Positions 18,597 through 27,449 are shown, numbered from the stretch's first letter. The stretch is 64,000 nucleotides of DNA from PFL42 sp963789825 (GCA_963789825.1 CAWBME010000006.1:186001-250000); one strand, 5' to 3'. Program-made: numbers and translations. Notes: generated from the sequence alone by a model not told the origin.

Positions 18597-19439
18597 ATGC
18601 CCGCTCGTCCGGCCCGCACCGCCCAGCCCCGCTTGCAGGTCGACCGGGACAACCCGCTGCCGCTGCATGTGCAGCTCAAGCAGGCCTTGAGCAACTCCAT
18701 CCAGCGTCGGGTGTGGAAACCGGGCCAACAGCTGCCCGGCGAGCCCGAGCTATGCCGGACCTTCGGCGTCAGCCGCACCACGGTACGGCAGGCGGTGTCC
18801 GAGCTGGCGCGGCAGGGCGTGGTCGTGCGCGAGCAGGGGCGGGGCACCTATGTCGCCCAGCCCAAGCTGGTCGGCACCGCCGCCCAACGCCTGTCCGGCT
18901 TCCACGAGGACATGACCGACCTGGGGCGGCCGATGGTCAGCCGGGTGCTGCGCCAGCAGGTGATTGCGGCGGACGAACGGGTGGCCGAGCGGCTCGGCCT
19001 GAAGCCCGGCGATCCAGTGGTGGAGATCGAGCGGCTGCGACTGGTCGAAGGTCAGCCGGTGGTGCTGACCACGACCTACCTGCCGCAAGGCTTGTGCCCT
19101 GGATTGGAGACAGCCGACCTGCGGCGGAGGTCCTTGTACGAATTCCTGCACACCGAATGCCGGCGCACGCTCGCCCGCGGCTGGCGCACGATCGAGGCCG
19201 TCGCCGCCGACAGCCGTCAGGCACGCCTGCTGGCCACGCGCAAGGGGGCCCCGCTCATTCTGCTGCAGAGCGTGAGCTACCTCTCCAACGGCCGGCCGAT
19301 CGAGTACTACTTCGCCTACCATCGCGGCGATCGCTCACGTCTCGAAGTCGAATTGGTGCGCGGACAGCGCGCCAGCTCCAGCCGCCGGCGTGGGGGCCGT
19401 CTTCCCTCGGCCAGTGGGCAGTTGATCGGATTGGGGTGA
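18597..19439 (+). CDS. GntR-family regulator (HutC subfamily, UTRA domain)
   Basis: A 280-residue regulator with an N-terminal winged helix (PLPLHVQLKQAL, then SRTTVRQAVSELARQGVV near residues 60-77) and a UTRA ligand-binding domain from about residue 100 to 265. HutC-type regulators respond to small metabolites, often sugar phosphates or amino sugars. It is the first gene after the promoter and operator and 40 bases ahead of the RpiB gene, so it very probably controls the microcompartment in response to the pathway substrate. GAGAGG lies four bases before the ATG. Confidence 0.92.
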   Translation: MPARPARTAQPRLQVDRDNPLPLHVQLKQALSNSIQRRVWKPGQQLPGEPELCRTFGVSRTTVRQAVSELARQGVVVREQGRGTYVAQPKLVGTAAQRLSGFHEDMTDLGRPMVSRVLRQQVIAADERVAERLGLKPGDPVVEIERLRLVEGQPVVLTTTYLPQGLCPGLETADLRRRSLYEFLHTECRRTLARGWRTIEAVAADSRQARLLATRKGAPLILLQSVSYLSNGRPIEYYFAYHRGDRSRLEVELVRGQRASSSRRRGGRLPSASGQLIGLG

Positions 19440-19479
19440 TCTGGATGTCGTGCGACGGACGATGCCTCAGGAGTAGTCG

Positions 19480-20208
19480 GTGACGAGCAGGGAGCACATT
19501 CGGGCCAAAGTGCGCAACGTGGTCTACCGCACATTGGGGCGTGAAGCCGGCGACCAGCCGACCCGGACGAGGCCGTTAGTCACCGAGCAGGACCTGCGTG
19601 ACTTGCCGTTCGAATCCGAGTTCCGCCTGCCACCCAGGGCGCTGGTCACCCCGCTGGCGCGCCAGGTAGCCATGGATCGCCATCTGCACCTGGTCTTCGC
19701 CGAAACCCCTTCGCCTCGCCCGGCCGGCATTCCCGCGCCAGCGGCTTCTGCCAAGGCGATTGCGCTCGGCGCCGACCACGGGGGCTTCGCCCTCAAGGAG
19801 GCGCTCAAGCCCTACCTGGCCTCGCTGGGACACGAAGTTGTCGATTGCGGAACACAGGGTACCGAGGCGGTCGACTACCCCGATTTCGCCCTGGCGGTGG
19901 CCGAGCTGGTTGCCCAGAGGCGGGTGGCGCGCGGGATTCTGATCGACGGCGCCGGCATCGGCTCGTGCATGGCGGCCAACAAGGTCCCCGGGGTGCGGGC
20001 GGCGCTGTGCTACGACCAGTCGTCGGCCGCCAACAGCCGCGAACACAACGACGCCAATGTGCTCACGCTGGGCGCCGGGCTGATCGGCGCCAGTCTGGCG
20101 CAGCAGATCGTCAAGACCTGGCTGGAGACGCCGTTCGGCGGCGGGCGCCACGCACGGCGGGTAGACAAGATCATGCAGATCGAACGGCGGTTCGCCGGCA
20201 AAGGATAG
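19480..20208 (+). CDS. rpiB: RpiB-type ribose/sugar-phosphate isomerase with N-terminal targeting extension
   Basis: Residues 92-240 are a complete RpiB/LacAB isomerase: GADHGG (97-102), GAGIGSCMAANK and SREHNDAN. The 91 residues before it are not part of RpiB. They begin with an amphipathic helix (SREHIRAKVRNVVYRTLG) of the encapsulation-peptide kind and include ALVTPLARQVAMDRH, a motif type I associate with microcompartment cargo. The enzyme would interconvert an aldo- and a ketopentose phosphate inside the shell, ahead of DeoC. Start is GTG at 19480 with AGGAG six bases upstream. Chain length, about 240, is well above the usual 150. Confidence 0.92.
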   Translation: MTSREHIRAKVRNVVYRTLGREAGDQPTRTRPLVTEQDLRDLPFESEFRLPPRALVTPLARQVAMDRHLHLVFAETPSPRPAGIPAPAASAKAIALGADHGGFALKEALKPYLASLGHEVVDCGTQGTEAVDYPDFALAVAELVAQRRVARGILIDGAGIGSCMAANKVPGVRAALCYDQSSAANSREHNDANVLTLGAGLIGASLAQQIVKTWLETPFGGGRHARRVDKIMQIERRFAGKG

Positions 20209-20227
20209 GGACTAGGATCCAGCAAGC

Positions 20228-21094
20228 ATGAGACAGATTGACGACGCGACCCTCGATCAGATCATCGAGCAGATCACCAGCCAGGTGCTGCTCCTGCTGC
20301 AGGACGACGCCGCAGGCAGACCGGCGCCGGCGGCTGCGCCGCTCTCGGCGCACAACTTCGCCGAGCGCGTGCAGCCGGTGCTGAGTGCCGGCGCCGACCG
20401 CCTGGCAAGCACCCTGGGGGTCACTCCGGCAGCCGACGCCCGCCTGGGGCACATGATCGATCACACGCTGCTCAAGCCCGAGGCCAGTCAGGACCAGATC
20501 GCTCAGCTGTGCTTCGAGGCGCGCAAGCACGGCTTCGCCTCGGTGTGTGTCAACCCGACGCATGTCAAACTGTGCGCCGACCTGCTCAAAGGCAGCGGCG
20601 TGCCGGTGTGCACCGTAATCGGCTTTCCGCTGGGCGCCACCCCGACCGATGTCAAGGTGTTCGAGGCCCAGCAGGCAATCCGCGAGGGCGCGAGTGAGCT
20701 GGACATGGTCATCAATGTCGGCGCGCTCAAGTCGCGCGACTACGAACGGGTCGAGGGCGACATCGCCTCGATCGCGCGCGCCTGCCACGCCGGCAATGCC
20801 ATTCTCAAGGTGATCATCGAAGCGGCTTTGCTCACCGACGAAGAGAAGGTGATCGCCTGCCAGCTGGCCAAAGTGGCCGGCGCGGATTTCGTCAAGACCT
20901 CCACCGGCTTCGGGCCGGGTGGGGCGACGCCGGAAGATGTGGCGCTGATGCGGCGCGTGGTTGGGCCATCGATCGGCGTCAAGGCCGCCGGTGGGATTCG
21001 CACCTACGCCGACGCCCAGAAGATGATCGCCGCCGGGGCCAGCCGCATCGGGGCCAGCGCCTCGGTCAAGATCCTTCAGGAAGCGGAGAAATGA
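20228..21094 (+). CDS. deoC: Deoxyribose-phosphate aldolase with encapsulation helix
   Basis: A 288-residue DeoC. Catalytic features are DHTLLKP (78-84), Schiff-base Lys223 (FVKTSTGFGPGG) and Lys252 (GVKAAGGI). It splits 2-deoxyribose-5-phosphate into glyceraldehyde-3-phosphate and acetaldehyde. The first 70 residues are additional to the usual aldolase and start with an amphipathic helix (ATLDQIIEQITSQVLLLL) typical of microcompartment cargo. Acetaldehyde is volatile and toxic, which explains enclosure, and it is the substrate of the aldehyde dehydrogenase encoded downstream. Confidence 0.95.
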   Translation: MRQIDDATLDQIIEQITSQVLLLLQDDAAGRPAPAAAPLSAHNFAERVQPVLSAGADRLASTLGVTPAADARLGHMIDHTLLKPEASQDQIAQLCFEARKHGFASVCVNPTHVKLCADLLKGSGVPVCTVIGFPLGATPTDVKVFEAQQAIREGASELDMVINVGALKSRDYERVEGDIASIARACHAGNAILKVIIEAALLTDEEKVIACQLAKVAGADFVKTSTGFGPGGATPEDVALMRRVVGPSIGVKAAGGIRTYADAQKMIAAGASRIGASASVKILQEAEK

Positions 21095-21113
21095 GCCGCC
21101 AGGAGAAGCGCGC

Positions 21114-21753
21114 ATGACGGTCGACTTGCGAACCTACGTCTTTCTGGACAGCCTGCAGCTGCAGCACGCCGGTTTCTTGGGGACGGTGGCCCAGGGGTTT
21201 CTGCCGCTGCCGAACGACGCCTCGCTGTGGATCGAGATCTCACCAGGGATCGAGGTCAACCGCATCACCGACATCGCGCTCAAGTCGACGCGGGTGCGGC
21301 CGGGGATGCAGATTGTGGAGCGGCTGTTCGGCCTGCTGGAAGTGCACCACGAAGACCAGGCCGAAGTGCGCGCTGCCGGCGCGGCCATCCTGCGGGCGTT
21401 GGACCTCGAGGAAGGGGACCGCATCAAGCCCAAGGTGATCTCGAGCCAGATCATTCGCCACATCGATGCGCATCAGGTGCAGTTGATCAACCGGCTACGC
21501 CACGGCCACATGCTGCTTGGCCGGCCAGACGCTGTATGTGCTCGAGGTGGAACCGGCGGGCTACGCCGCCCTGGCGGCCAACGAGGCCGAGAAGGCAGCC
21601 AATATCAACATCCTGGAAGTGCGCGCCTTCGGCAGCTTCGGCCGGGTCTACCTGGGCGGCGAGGAGCGCGACATCATGGCCGGCTACGGGGCGGCGGTCT
21701 CCGCCATTGAGGGCGTAAACGGGCGAGAGGTGACGGGCGGGCGGCGCGATTGA
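21114..21753 (+). CDS. BMC-T (tandem-domain) shell protein, one frameshift
   Basis: A shell protein of about 213 residues made of two BMC folds. The first runs DLRTYVFLDSLQLQHAGFLG; the second, in the next frame, has LYVLEVEPAGYAALAANEAEK and LGGEERDIMAGYGAA. The frames join near 21510-21520. BMC-T proteins form pseudohexamers with larger, sometimes gated pores in the shell facets. It lies 19 bases after deoC, with AGGAGAAG before the ATG. Confidence 0.88.
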
Positions 21754-21818
21754 ACTAGCGCTGGCCGCAGGGTTGCAGCGCGGCACGACATCATCACCTA
21801 TCAGGTCAGGAGGAAAGA

Positions 21819-22130
21819 GTGGACGAGGCATACGGAGCAACGGAAGCGCTGGGGATGATCGAAACCCGCAGCTACGCGGCCATGGTCGAGGCGGCGGATG
21901 CCATGGTCAAGGCGGCCAAGGTCGAGCTGGTCGCCTATGAGAAGACCGGTGGCGGGCAGGTGACGGCCATCGTGCGCGGCGACGTGGCGGCCGTGAAGGC
22001 CGCCGTCGAAGCCGGGGCGCGTGGGGCGGAGAAGGTTGGCGAGGTGGTTGCCATCCACGTCATCCCGCGGCCGCACGCCAATGTCGACCGCACGCTCCCG
22101 CTAGGCCGCGGCCCTGCCAAGGGCGGATAG
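21819..22130 (+). CDS. BMC-H hexameric shell protein
   Basis: A 103-residue canonical BMC-H: EALGMIETRSYAAMVEAADA, VELVAYEKTGGG pore-loop region and IVRGDVAAVKAAVEAG. It forms hexamers that make up most of the facets. It is the only BMC-H gene in the locus. The start is GTG at 21819 with GGAGGAAAGA just upstream, a very strong ribosome binding site, in line with the high dose needed for the major shell protein. Confidence 0.95.
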   Translation: MDEAYGATEALGMIETRSYAAMVEAADAMVKAAKVELVAYEKTGGGQVTAIVRGDVAAVKAAVEAGARGAEKVGEVVAIHVIPRPHANVDRTLPLGRGPAKGG

Positions 22131-22230
22131 CTGCCGGTCTGGCCGGCCGTGGCAACGCCCGGCCGGCCGGCACCCGCACGGATAGCGGCGCGCTGCCGGC
22201 GGTCGGGGCCGGTGGCGCTGGGAGGTGCGT

Positions 22231-22530
22231 ATGCTGTTGGGCAAAGTGGTCGGCACGCTGGTAGCCACGCGCAAGGAGCCCAGCCTGGAAGGGCTGAAGT
22301 TCCTGGTGCTGCGCCAGCTGGATATCGACGGCAAGGAGCTGACCGGCTACCGGGTGGCGGCCGATGCGGTGGGCGCCGGGCTGGGCGAGGTGGTGCTGTA
22401 CGCCACCGGCTCCTCGGCGCGCATGACGACGGTCACCGACAAGCGCCCGTGTGATGGCGTGATCATGGCGATCGTCGACACGCTGGAGGTCGACGGCGCG
22501 GTCACCTACAACAAGGCCGAGGTCGGCTGA
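22231..22530 (+). CDS. BMC-P pentameric vertex protein 1 (EutN/CcmL family)
   Basis: A 99-residue EutN/CcmL/PduN protein. It opens MLLGKVVGTLVATRKEPSLE and has the family core GLGEVVLYATGSSAR. Pentamers close the shell vertices. ATG 22231 is preferred to GTG 22225 because GGGAGGT lies five bases before it. The stop overlaps the ATG of the aldehyde dehydrogenase by one base. About 100 gene-free bases separate it from the BMC-H gene. Confidence 0.93.
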   Translation: MLLGKVVGTLVATRKEPSLEGLKFLVLRQLDIDGKELTGYRVAADAVGAGLGEVVLYATGSSARMTTVTDKRPCDGVIMAIVDTLEVDGAVTYNKAEVG

Positions 22531-23993
22531 TGCTGGATGATACGCGGATCGAGTCCATCATTCAGAATGTGATGACCGAGCTTGGGCGGGCGGAGGGGGG
22601 CAGCCGTGCACGTCCGGCTGAGATCGATACCTCGCACCCAGCGCCGCCCGCGCCCGCGCCGCGCCACGCCAGCAACCTGTTCCCCGATACCGATAGCGCC
22701 GTCCGGGCCGCACGCCTGGCCTATGAGCAGTTGTCTCACCTCCCGCTGGCCATCCGTGAGCAAATGATCGGTCACATGCGCCGGTTCGCTCGCGAGAACG
22801 CGCAGTTGATGGCGGGCGAAGCCTGGCAAGAGACCGGCATGGGGCGCTACGAAGACAAGATCCAGAAGAACCTGCTCAATGCTGACAAGGCACCCGGGAC
22901 CGAGGTCCTCACGCCGCATGTCTGGACCGGAGACGACGGCCTGACGCTCGTCGAGTATGCACCGTACGGAGTGATCGGGGCGATCATCCCGAGCACCAAC
23001 CCGACGTCGAGTGTGCTGTGCAACGCCATCGGCATGGTCGCTGCGGGGAATGCCGTGGTTTTCAACGCCCACCCGGGGGCGCGTGCCTGCTCCAACCTAA
23101 CGGTCCAGCTGATGAACGAGGCCATTCTGGAGGCCGGCGGGCCGGCCAACCTGGTGTGCGGGGTGGCCGACCCCACGATCGCCACGGCCCAGGAGATCAT
23201 GCGCCATCCGCTCGTCAACCTGCTGACCGTGACCGGCGGCGAAGCCGTGGTACACGAAGCGATGCACAGCGGAAAGCGGTCGATCTGTGCCGGGCCGGGA
23301 AACCCGCCGGTCGTGGTCGACGAGACGGCGGACATCGACCAGGCCGGCCGCGGCATCGTGCGCGGGGCATCGTTCGACAACAACATCGTGTGCATCGACG
23401 AGAAGGAGACCTTCGCCGTTGCGGCGATTGCCGATGGCCTCAAGCACTCCATCCGCGCCCACGGCGCCCTGGTGATCGATGCCGCGCAACTCGAACGGCT
23501 GATGAAGGCGATCTTCGTCGAAGTGCCTCCCCCTGGCAAGCCGGGGATGATGAACAAGCAACTCATCGGCAAGAACGCCGGCGTGCTGCTGCAGCAGATC
23601 GGGATCGACGCCGGAGACGAGATCCGCCTGGTGCTGGTCGAGGTGGAGCGCGATCACCCGCTGGTGGTTTCCGAGCAGATGATGCCGATCATGCCGCTGG
23701 TACGGGTGCGCAGCGCCGACGAGGGGATCGACCTGGCGAAAGAGGTTGAGCACGGTTTCCGTCACACAGCGGTGATGTATTCCAGGAACCTCGACAACCT
23801 CAGCCGGATGGCGCGTGTGATGGATTGCAGCATCTTTGTCAAGAACGCCCCAGCGCTGGCCGGCCTGGGGGAGGGGGGCGAGGGATTCTGCTCGTTCACC
23901 ATCGCCAGCCCGACGGGCGAGGGCATCACTAGTCCGATCAGCTTCAGCCGGATCCGCCGCTGCACGTTGAAGGACGCCTTCCGCATTGTCTGA
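22530..23993 (+). CDS. CoA-acylating aldehyde dehydrogenase (PduP/EutE type) with encapsulation peptide
   Basis: A 487-residue enzyme converting acetaldehyde, CoA and NAD+ to acetyl-CoA. Catalytic Cys288 lies in SFDNNIVCIDEKE, and IPSTNPTSSVLCNAIGM and the TVTGGEAVV region bind nucleotide and CoA. Residues 1-22 (starting MLDDTRIESIIQNVMTELGR) are an amphipathic encapsulation helix, followed by a Pro/Ala linker to residue 48, as in PduP. It consumes the acetaldehyde made by DeoC inside the shell. No phosphotransacylase or alcohol dehydrogenase is encoded in the locus, so CoA and NAD recycling must be provided elsewhere. Confidence 0.95.
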   Translation: MLDDTRIESIIQNVMTELGRAEGGSRARPAEIDTSHPAPPAPAPRHASNLFPDTDSAVRAARLAYEQLSHLPLAIREQMIGHMRRFARENAQLMAGEAWQETGMGRYEDKIQKNLLNADKAPGTEVLTPHVWTGDDGLTLVEYAPYGVIGAIIPSTNPTSSVLCNAIGMVAAGNAVVFNAHPGARACSNLTVQLMNEAILEAGGPANLVCGVADPTIATAQEIMRHPLVNLLTVTGGEAVVHEAMHSGKRSICAGPGNPPVVVDETADIDQAGRGIVRGASFDNNIVCIDEKETFAVAAIADGLKHSIRAHGALVIDAAQLERLMKAIFVEVPPPGKPGMMNKQLIGKNAGVLLQQIGIDAGDEIRLVLVEVERDHPLVVSEQMMPIMPLVRVRSADEGIDLAKEVEHGFRHTAVMYSRNLDNLSRMARVMDCSIFVKNAPALAGLGEGGEGFCSFTIASPTGEGITSPISFSRIRRCTLKDAFRIV

Positions 23994-24030
23994 GCAAGCT
24001 CGGCCTATGAATGTGAAGAGAAGCGCACCG

Positions 24031-24669
24031 ATGAGCGAGACCGTTCAGGGTACCCACGACAGGCAGGCCGCTGGGCCGGCGATTGAGCCGGCGCTGGCGC
24101 TGCTGGAGTTCAGCAGCATCGCCGTCGGGATGCAGGCTGCGGATGCGATGATCAAGCGTGCTCCGATCGACACCATACGCTCGGGCACGGTACACAACGG
24201 GAAATACCTTGTGCTGATCGGCGGTCAGGTCGCCGACGTTGAGGAGTCGCTGGCCGCCGGGCGCCAGATGGGCGGCGCTGACTTGTTGGACTACGTGCTG
24301 CTGCCGCAGGTGCACCCGGAGGTCGTCGAGCGCATCGGCGGGGTACGTGCGCCACAGGAAATGGATGCGCTGGGCGTGATCGAAACCGCCACCGCCGCTG
24401 CGGCCATCCACGCCGCCGACGCGGGCGTCAAGGGGGCATGGGTGACGCTGGTCGAAGTGCGCCTGGCCGATGGCCTCGGCGGGAAAGGGATCGTCTTGTT
24501 CTCCGGCCTGGTGGCCGATGTGCAGGCGGCGGTTCAAAGCGGCATCGGCGTGCTCGAGCGCCCGGAGCTGCTCGTGCGCCAGGTTGTGATCCCTCAGCTG
24601 CACCCCGGGATGTGGGAAAACGTCGGCGCCTCGACCTGGTTCGGCACCCAAGTCAGGGGGCCGGCATGA
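24031..24669 (+). CDS. BMC-T shell protein 2
   Basis: About 212 residues with two BMC folds: LALLEFSSIAVGMQAADAMI in the first half and DALGVIETATAAAAIHAADA in the second. It differs clearly from the first BMC-T, so the shell has two kinds of trimer. Start candidates are ATG 24031 (AAGAGAAG nine bases before) and ATG 24007. The stop overlaps the ATG of the following BMC-P gene (ATGA). Confidence 0.9.
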   Translation: MSETVQGTHDRQAAGPAIEPALALLEFSSIAVGMQAADAMIKRAPIDTIRSGTVHNGKYLVLIGGQVADVEESLAAGRQMGGADLLDYVLLPQVHPEVVERIGGVRAPQEMDALGVIETATAAAAIHAADAGVKGAWVTLVEVRLADGLGGKGIVLFSGLVADVQAAVQSGIGVLERPELLVRQVVIPQLHPGMWENVGASTWFGTQVRGPA

Positions 24670-24996
24670 AGTTCGCTCGGGTGCTAGGGACGGTCGTGGC
24701 GACCCGCAAGTATCGAGGGACTGGAGGGTGTGAAGTTGCTGGTCGTCCAGCTGCTCGACGAGGAACTGCGCCCTGAAGGACGGCCCCAGATCGCGGCCGA
24801 CGCCACGGCCCAGGCCGGTCTGGGCGAGCTGGTGTTTGTTGTCGGCAGCCGCGAGGCGGCTCAGGCCATGCCGCAGGTATTCGTCCCGGTCGACCTGGCG
24901 ATCACCGGCATCGTGGATGAGGTCGAAGTCGAGCGAGGCATCCGCCGATCTCAGCCGACTGCGGTCTGGCTGGTTTCGTCGGCCGATGAGGAGTAG
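24666..24996 (+). CDS. BMC-P pentameric vertex protein 2, one frameshift
   Basis: EutN/CcmL-family protein of about 109 residues. The first frame gives MKFARVLGTVVATRKYRG; the second, joined near 24715-24722 in the run cgaggga, gives LEGVKLLVVQLLDEE and the core AGLGELVFVVGSREA. One extra G explains the break. It is coupled to the BMC-T gene upstream and only two bases ahead of the third BMC-P gene. Confidence 0.88.
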
Positions 24997-24998
24997 GG

Positions 24999-25271
24999 AT
25001 GTACATTGGCAAGGTGGTCGGGACCGTGGTCTCGACGATCAAGATCTCCCACTTAGAAGGCCGCAAGCTGCTGCTCGTCGACCAGCTCGATCTGGGAGGC
25101 GGCGAGACCGGCGCATATGACATTGCCGTTGACGTGGCGCAGGCCGGGCCGGGAGATACGGTGTTGGTGATCGACGAGGGGAACGGCGCCCGGCAGATCC
25201 TGGGGCTCGACCCCGGCGCCATCCGAGCCGTGATCGTCGGAATCGTTGACCAGGTGGCCCTCCAGCTGTAA
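24999..25271 (+). CDS. BMC-P pentameric vertex protein 3
   Basis: A complete 90-residue EutN/CcmL protein opening MYIGKVVGTVVSTIKISHLE and with AGPGDTVLVIDEGNGAR. It is the last gene of the operon. Having three distinct vertex proteins in one locus is known for several microcompartment types. Confidence 0.93.
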   Translation: MYIGKVVGTVVSTIKISHLEGRKLLLVDQLDLGGGETGAYDIAVDVAQAGPGDTVLVIDEGNGARQILGLDPGAIRAVIVGIVDQVALQL

Positions 25272-25293
25272 GCGACTTCTTCGCTGCAAAGAC

Positions 25294-25321
25294 CAGGCTC
25301 CTGACCCTCGTCAGGAGCCTG
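25294..25321 (+). terminator. Hairpin closing the microcompartment operon
   Basis: A perfect 12-bp stem (CAGGCTCCTGAC with GTCAGGAGCCTG) and a four-base loop, 22 bases after the last BMC-P stop. There is no T run after it, so it may work as a bidirectional or RNA-stabilising terminator between two convergent genes. Confidence 0.7.
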
Positions 25322-25378
25322 ATGTTGCCTGGACCTGCCACGCGTTGGCGTGGATGCCGTTAGACGGAGAGGGCGGGG

Positions 25379-26152
25379 CTAGGGGAGCAACTCTGCTGCG
25401 CGGCGCACCAGGTCGACGAAGTCGGGCTTCAGGCTCGCGCCTCCGACGAGCGCGCCATCGATCTCCGGCATGGCCATGAACTCGGCGATGTTGTCGGGCG
25501 TGACGCTGCCGCCATATTGCACCCGGATCTGCTGAGCTACGGACTCCCCGAACAGCTCCGCGATCGGACCGCGGATCGACAAGGCAATCAAGCGGTTGGC
25601 GTCGGCCGGTGTGGCCGCCCTGCCGGTGCCGATCGCCCAGATGGGTTCATAGGCGATGACGCAGCCGGCGGCCTGCTCGGCGGGGAGTCCGTCGAGCGCC
25701 TGGCGAATTTGCGCCTGCACAAAGGCGTCTGTCTCGCCGCGTTCCTTCTGCTCTAGGTTCTCCCCGACGCAGAGGATCGGAGTGAGCCCATGCGCCAGTG
25801 CGGCGCGGACCTTCTGGTGGGTGGAAGCATTGCTTTCCAAGCTGCTGGCCGTGGCACGTCGCTCGGAGTGGCCGATGATCACATACTGGCAGAACTCCTT
25901 GAGCATCGCTGGAGAGATCTCCCCGGTCTGTGCGCCCTTGTCCTGCCAGTGCATGTTCTGAGCACCCAGCCCGATGGCCGTGGCCGTCAGCGCCTCGGCA
26001 ACGGCGGCAAGCGCCGTGAAGGGAGGGCACAGCACGCGATCCACGGTTGCGATCTGATTGAGTGGATGACGGATGGCGCGGACGAACTCCAGCGCTTCCG
26101 CCGGTCTCCCGAGATTCATCTTCCAGTTGCCAGCAAGTATCGGTCTGCGCAT
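25379..26152 (-). CDS. tpiA: Triosephosphate isomerase
   Basis: A 257-residue TIM barrel with intact catalytic residues: Lys11 (NWKMN), His95 (GHSERR) and Glu169 (AYEPIWAIGTG), plus the phosphate loop YGGSV. It interconverts glyceraldehyde-3-phosphate and dihydroxyacetone phosphate. It is convergent with the microcompartment operon; the glyceraldehyde-3-phosphate released by DeoC is its substrate, so the neighbourhood makes metabolic sense, although it could simply serve glycolysis. ATG 26152 (MRRPILAGNW) is the natural start, with an in-frame extension to 26176. Confidence 0.96.
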   Translation of the reverse strand: MRRPILAGNWKMNLGRPAEALEFVRAIRHPLNQIATVDRVLCPPFTALAAVAEALTATAIGLGAQNMHWQDKGAQTGEISPAMLKEFCQYVIIGHSERRATASSLESNASTHQKVRAALAHGLTPILCVGENLEQKERGETDAFVQAQIRQALDGLPAEQAAGCVIAYEPIWAIGTGRAATPADANRLIALSIRGPIAELFGESVAQQIRVQYGGSVTPDNIAEFMAMPEIDGALVGGASLKPDFVDLVRRAAELLP

Positions 26153-26312
26153 GATCGTTGTACGTCTCCCGTTCAAGCCGCCAGCAGTCGGCGGCGGTTT
26201 CGCACTGTGTTTCGAGAGCGGCCGGCTCGGCCAGCTCCGTATTGCCGGCAGGCGCCTTTGGCGCCTTCCCGTCAGCCTGCCTGGCAGGGCCTACGGCTGA
26301 GTAGTCCTGTCC

Positions 26313-27449
26313 CTAGGCAGCCATCAGAATCGGCTTAAGCGAGGCGGCGTAGGCGGCGCTCTCGGGGTCGTCGGTGACGAAGCGGATGTCCTCCGGTCGC
26401 TGCACCCCCAGGCCCAATTCGACGGCGCGCGCGATCTGCGCCTGACCGAACACCGGACCGCGGCTGACTTCCGGGGTGGTCCCGAGCCGGCGCAGCACGG
26501 CCACGCCAGCCGCATCCAGCGCCACGCGATCGCTGCCGGCCAGCACGACACGGCTGGCGGCGCGCTGCCCGCTATCCGGCCCGCCGTTGACGAATGCCTC
26601 GACCCCATCCATCACTACGAGGGCCGGCGTGAAGCCGGCGTTGATCTCGGCGATCATCGCTCGCTGATCGGAGGAGGAATGCAGTTCGTGCATGTAGTCG
26701 TGGCCCTCGCCGGGGATCTGCGAGGCAGCCAGCCCGACAGCGTTCTTCAACGAGAGGGTGAAGTGGCCTCCATAGCGGTGGGTCTTGAGGCAACAGGCCA
26801 TCACCAGCGCGTCGGCCTCCATGGCAGGGCGAGCGAGGGCGAAGCCGCGCGACCAGTGCGTCCCGGTTGCGGGCTGCGGCACCCAATCGTCAGCGGCAAG
26901 GTCGTCGAAAACGACGGTTTCCAGGCCGAGTTCGTCGGCCAACTCGAACACGCCCAGCTGCTCCATCACCCGCCGCGTGTCGCCCATCCCGCTGCGGTCG
27001 CCGACTGTGATCGAGTCAGCGCCGGCATCGCCGAGCCAGGCGGCCAGGGCGCGCAGCACGTCTGGATGCGTCGATCCGGGCGCGGGATCGGCCGAGTTGT
27101 AGTTGGGCTTGAGGAAGACGCGCCGGCTCTGGACGGGATTGACCCCGAGCAGGTCCAGTGCGCGGCGCACGCCGGCGGCGCGATCCTCCGTGGCGACCAG
27201 CGCTACCCTCCCGGTCAGCGAAGTGGGTTGGGGCGTCGGCGCTACGGTCGGCTCGGGGACAGTCGTGGGCATGGGTAGGACTCCTGTTGCAGCCGGAGAT
27301 GGCGCAGCCGCTCTCCCAATCGCCATTCCCGACCGGCTGCAGGCCAATGAGCCAACGGTGACGGCCGCAGCCGGCGCAAGCGCGTGCAGGAACTCCCGGC
27401 GGGAGAGTGAGTGTCGACTGTGTTGACCCGCGGGTCCTCCGGTGCGCAT
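26313..27449 (-). CDS. DUF362 domain protein with Tat signal
   Basis: About 378 residues. The N-terminus carries a twin-arginine signal (SRREFLHALAPAAAVTVGSL) followed by a Cys that might act as a lipobox, then a Thr/Pro-rich spacer and a DUF362 domain (FLKPNYNSADPAPGSTHPDV, CLKTHRYGGHFTLSLKNAVG). DUF362 proteins are often Fe-S associated, but this chain has no ferredoxin Cys clusters. It is probably exported and membrane-tethered; its reaction is unknown. Start ATG 27449 was chosen because it sits just before the Tat signal. Confidence 0.87.
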   Translation of the reverse strand: MRTGGPAGQHSRHSLSRREFLHALAPAAAVTVGSLACSRSGMAIGRAAAPSPAATGVLPMPTTVPEPTVAPTPQPTSLTGRVALVATEDRAAGVRRALDLLGVNPVQSRRVFLKPNYNSADPAPGSTHPDVLRALAAWLGDAGADSITVGDRSGMGDTRRVMEQLGVFELADELGLETVVFDDLAADDWVPQPATGTHWSRGFALARPAMEADALVMACCLKTHRYGGHFTLSLKNAVGLAASQIPGEGHDYMHELHSSSDQRAMIAEINAGFTPALVVMDGVEAFVNGGPDSGQRAASRVVLAGSDRVALDAAGVAVLRRLGTTPEVSRGPVFGQAQIARAVELGLGVQRPEDIRFVTDDPESAAYAASLKPILMAA

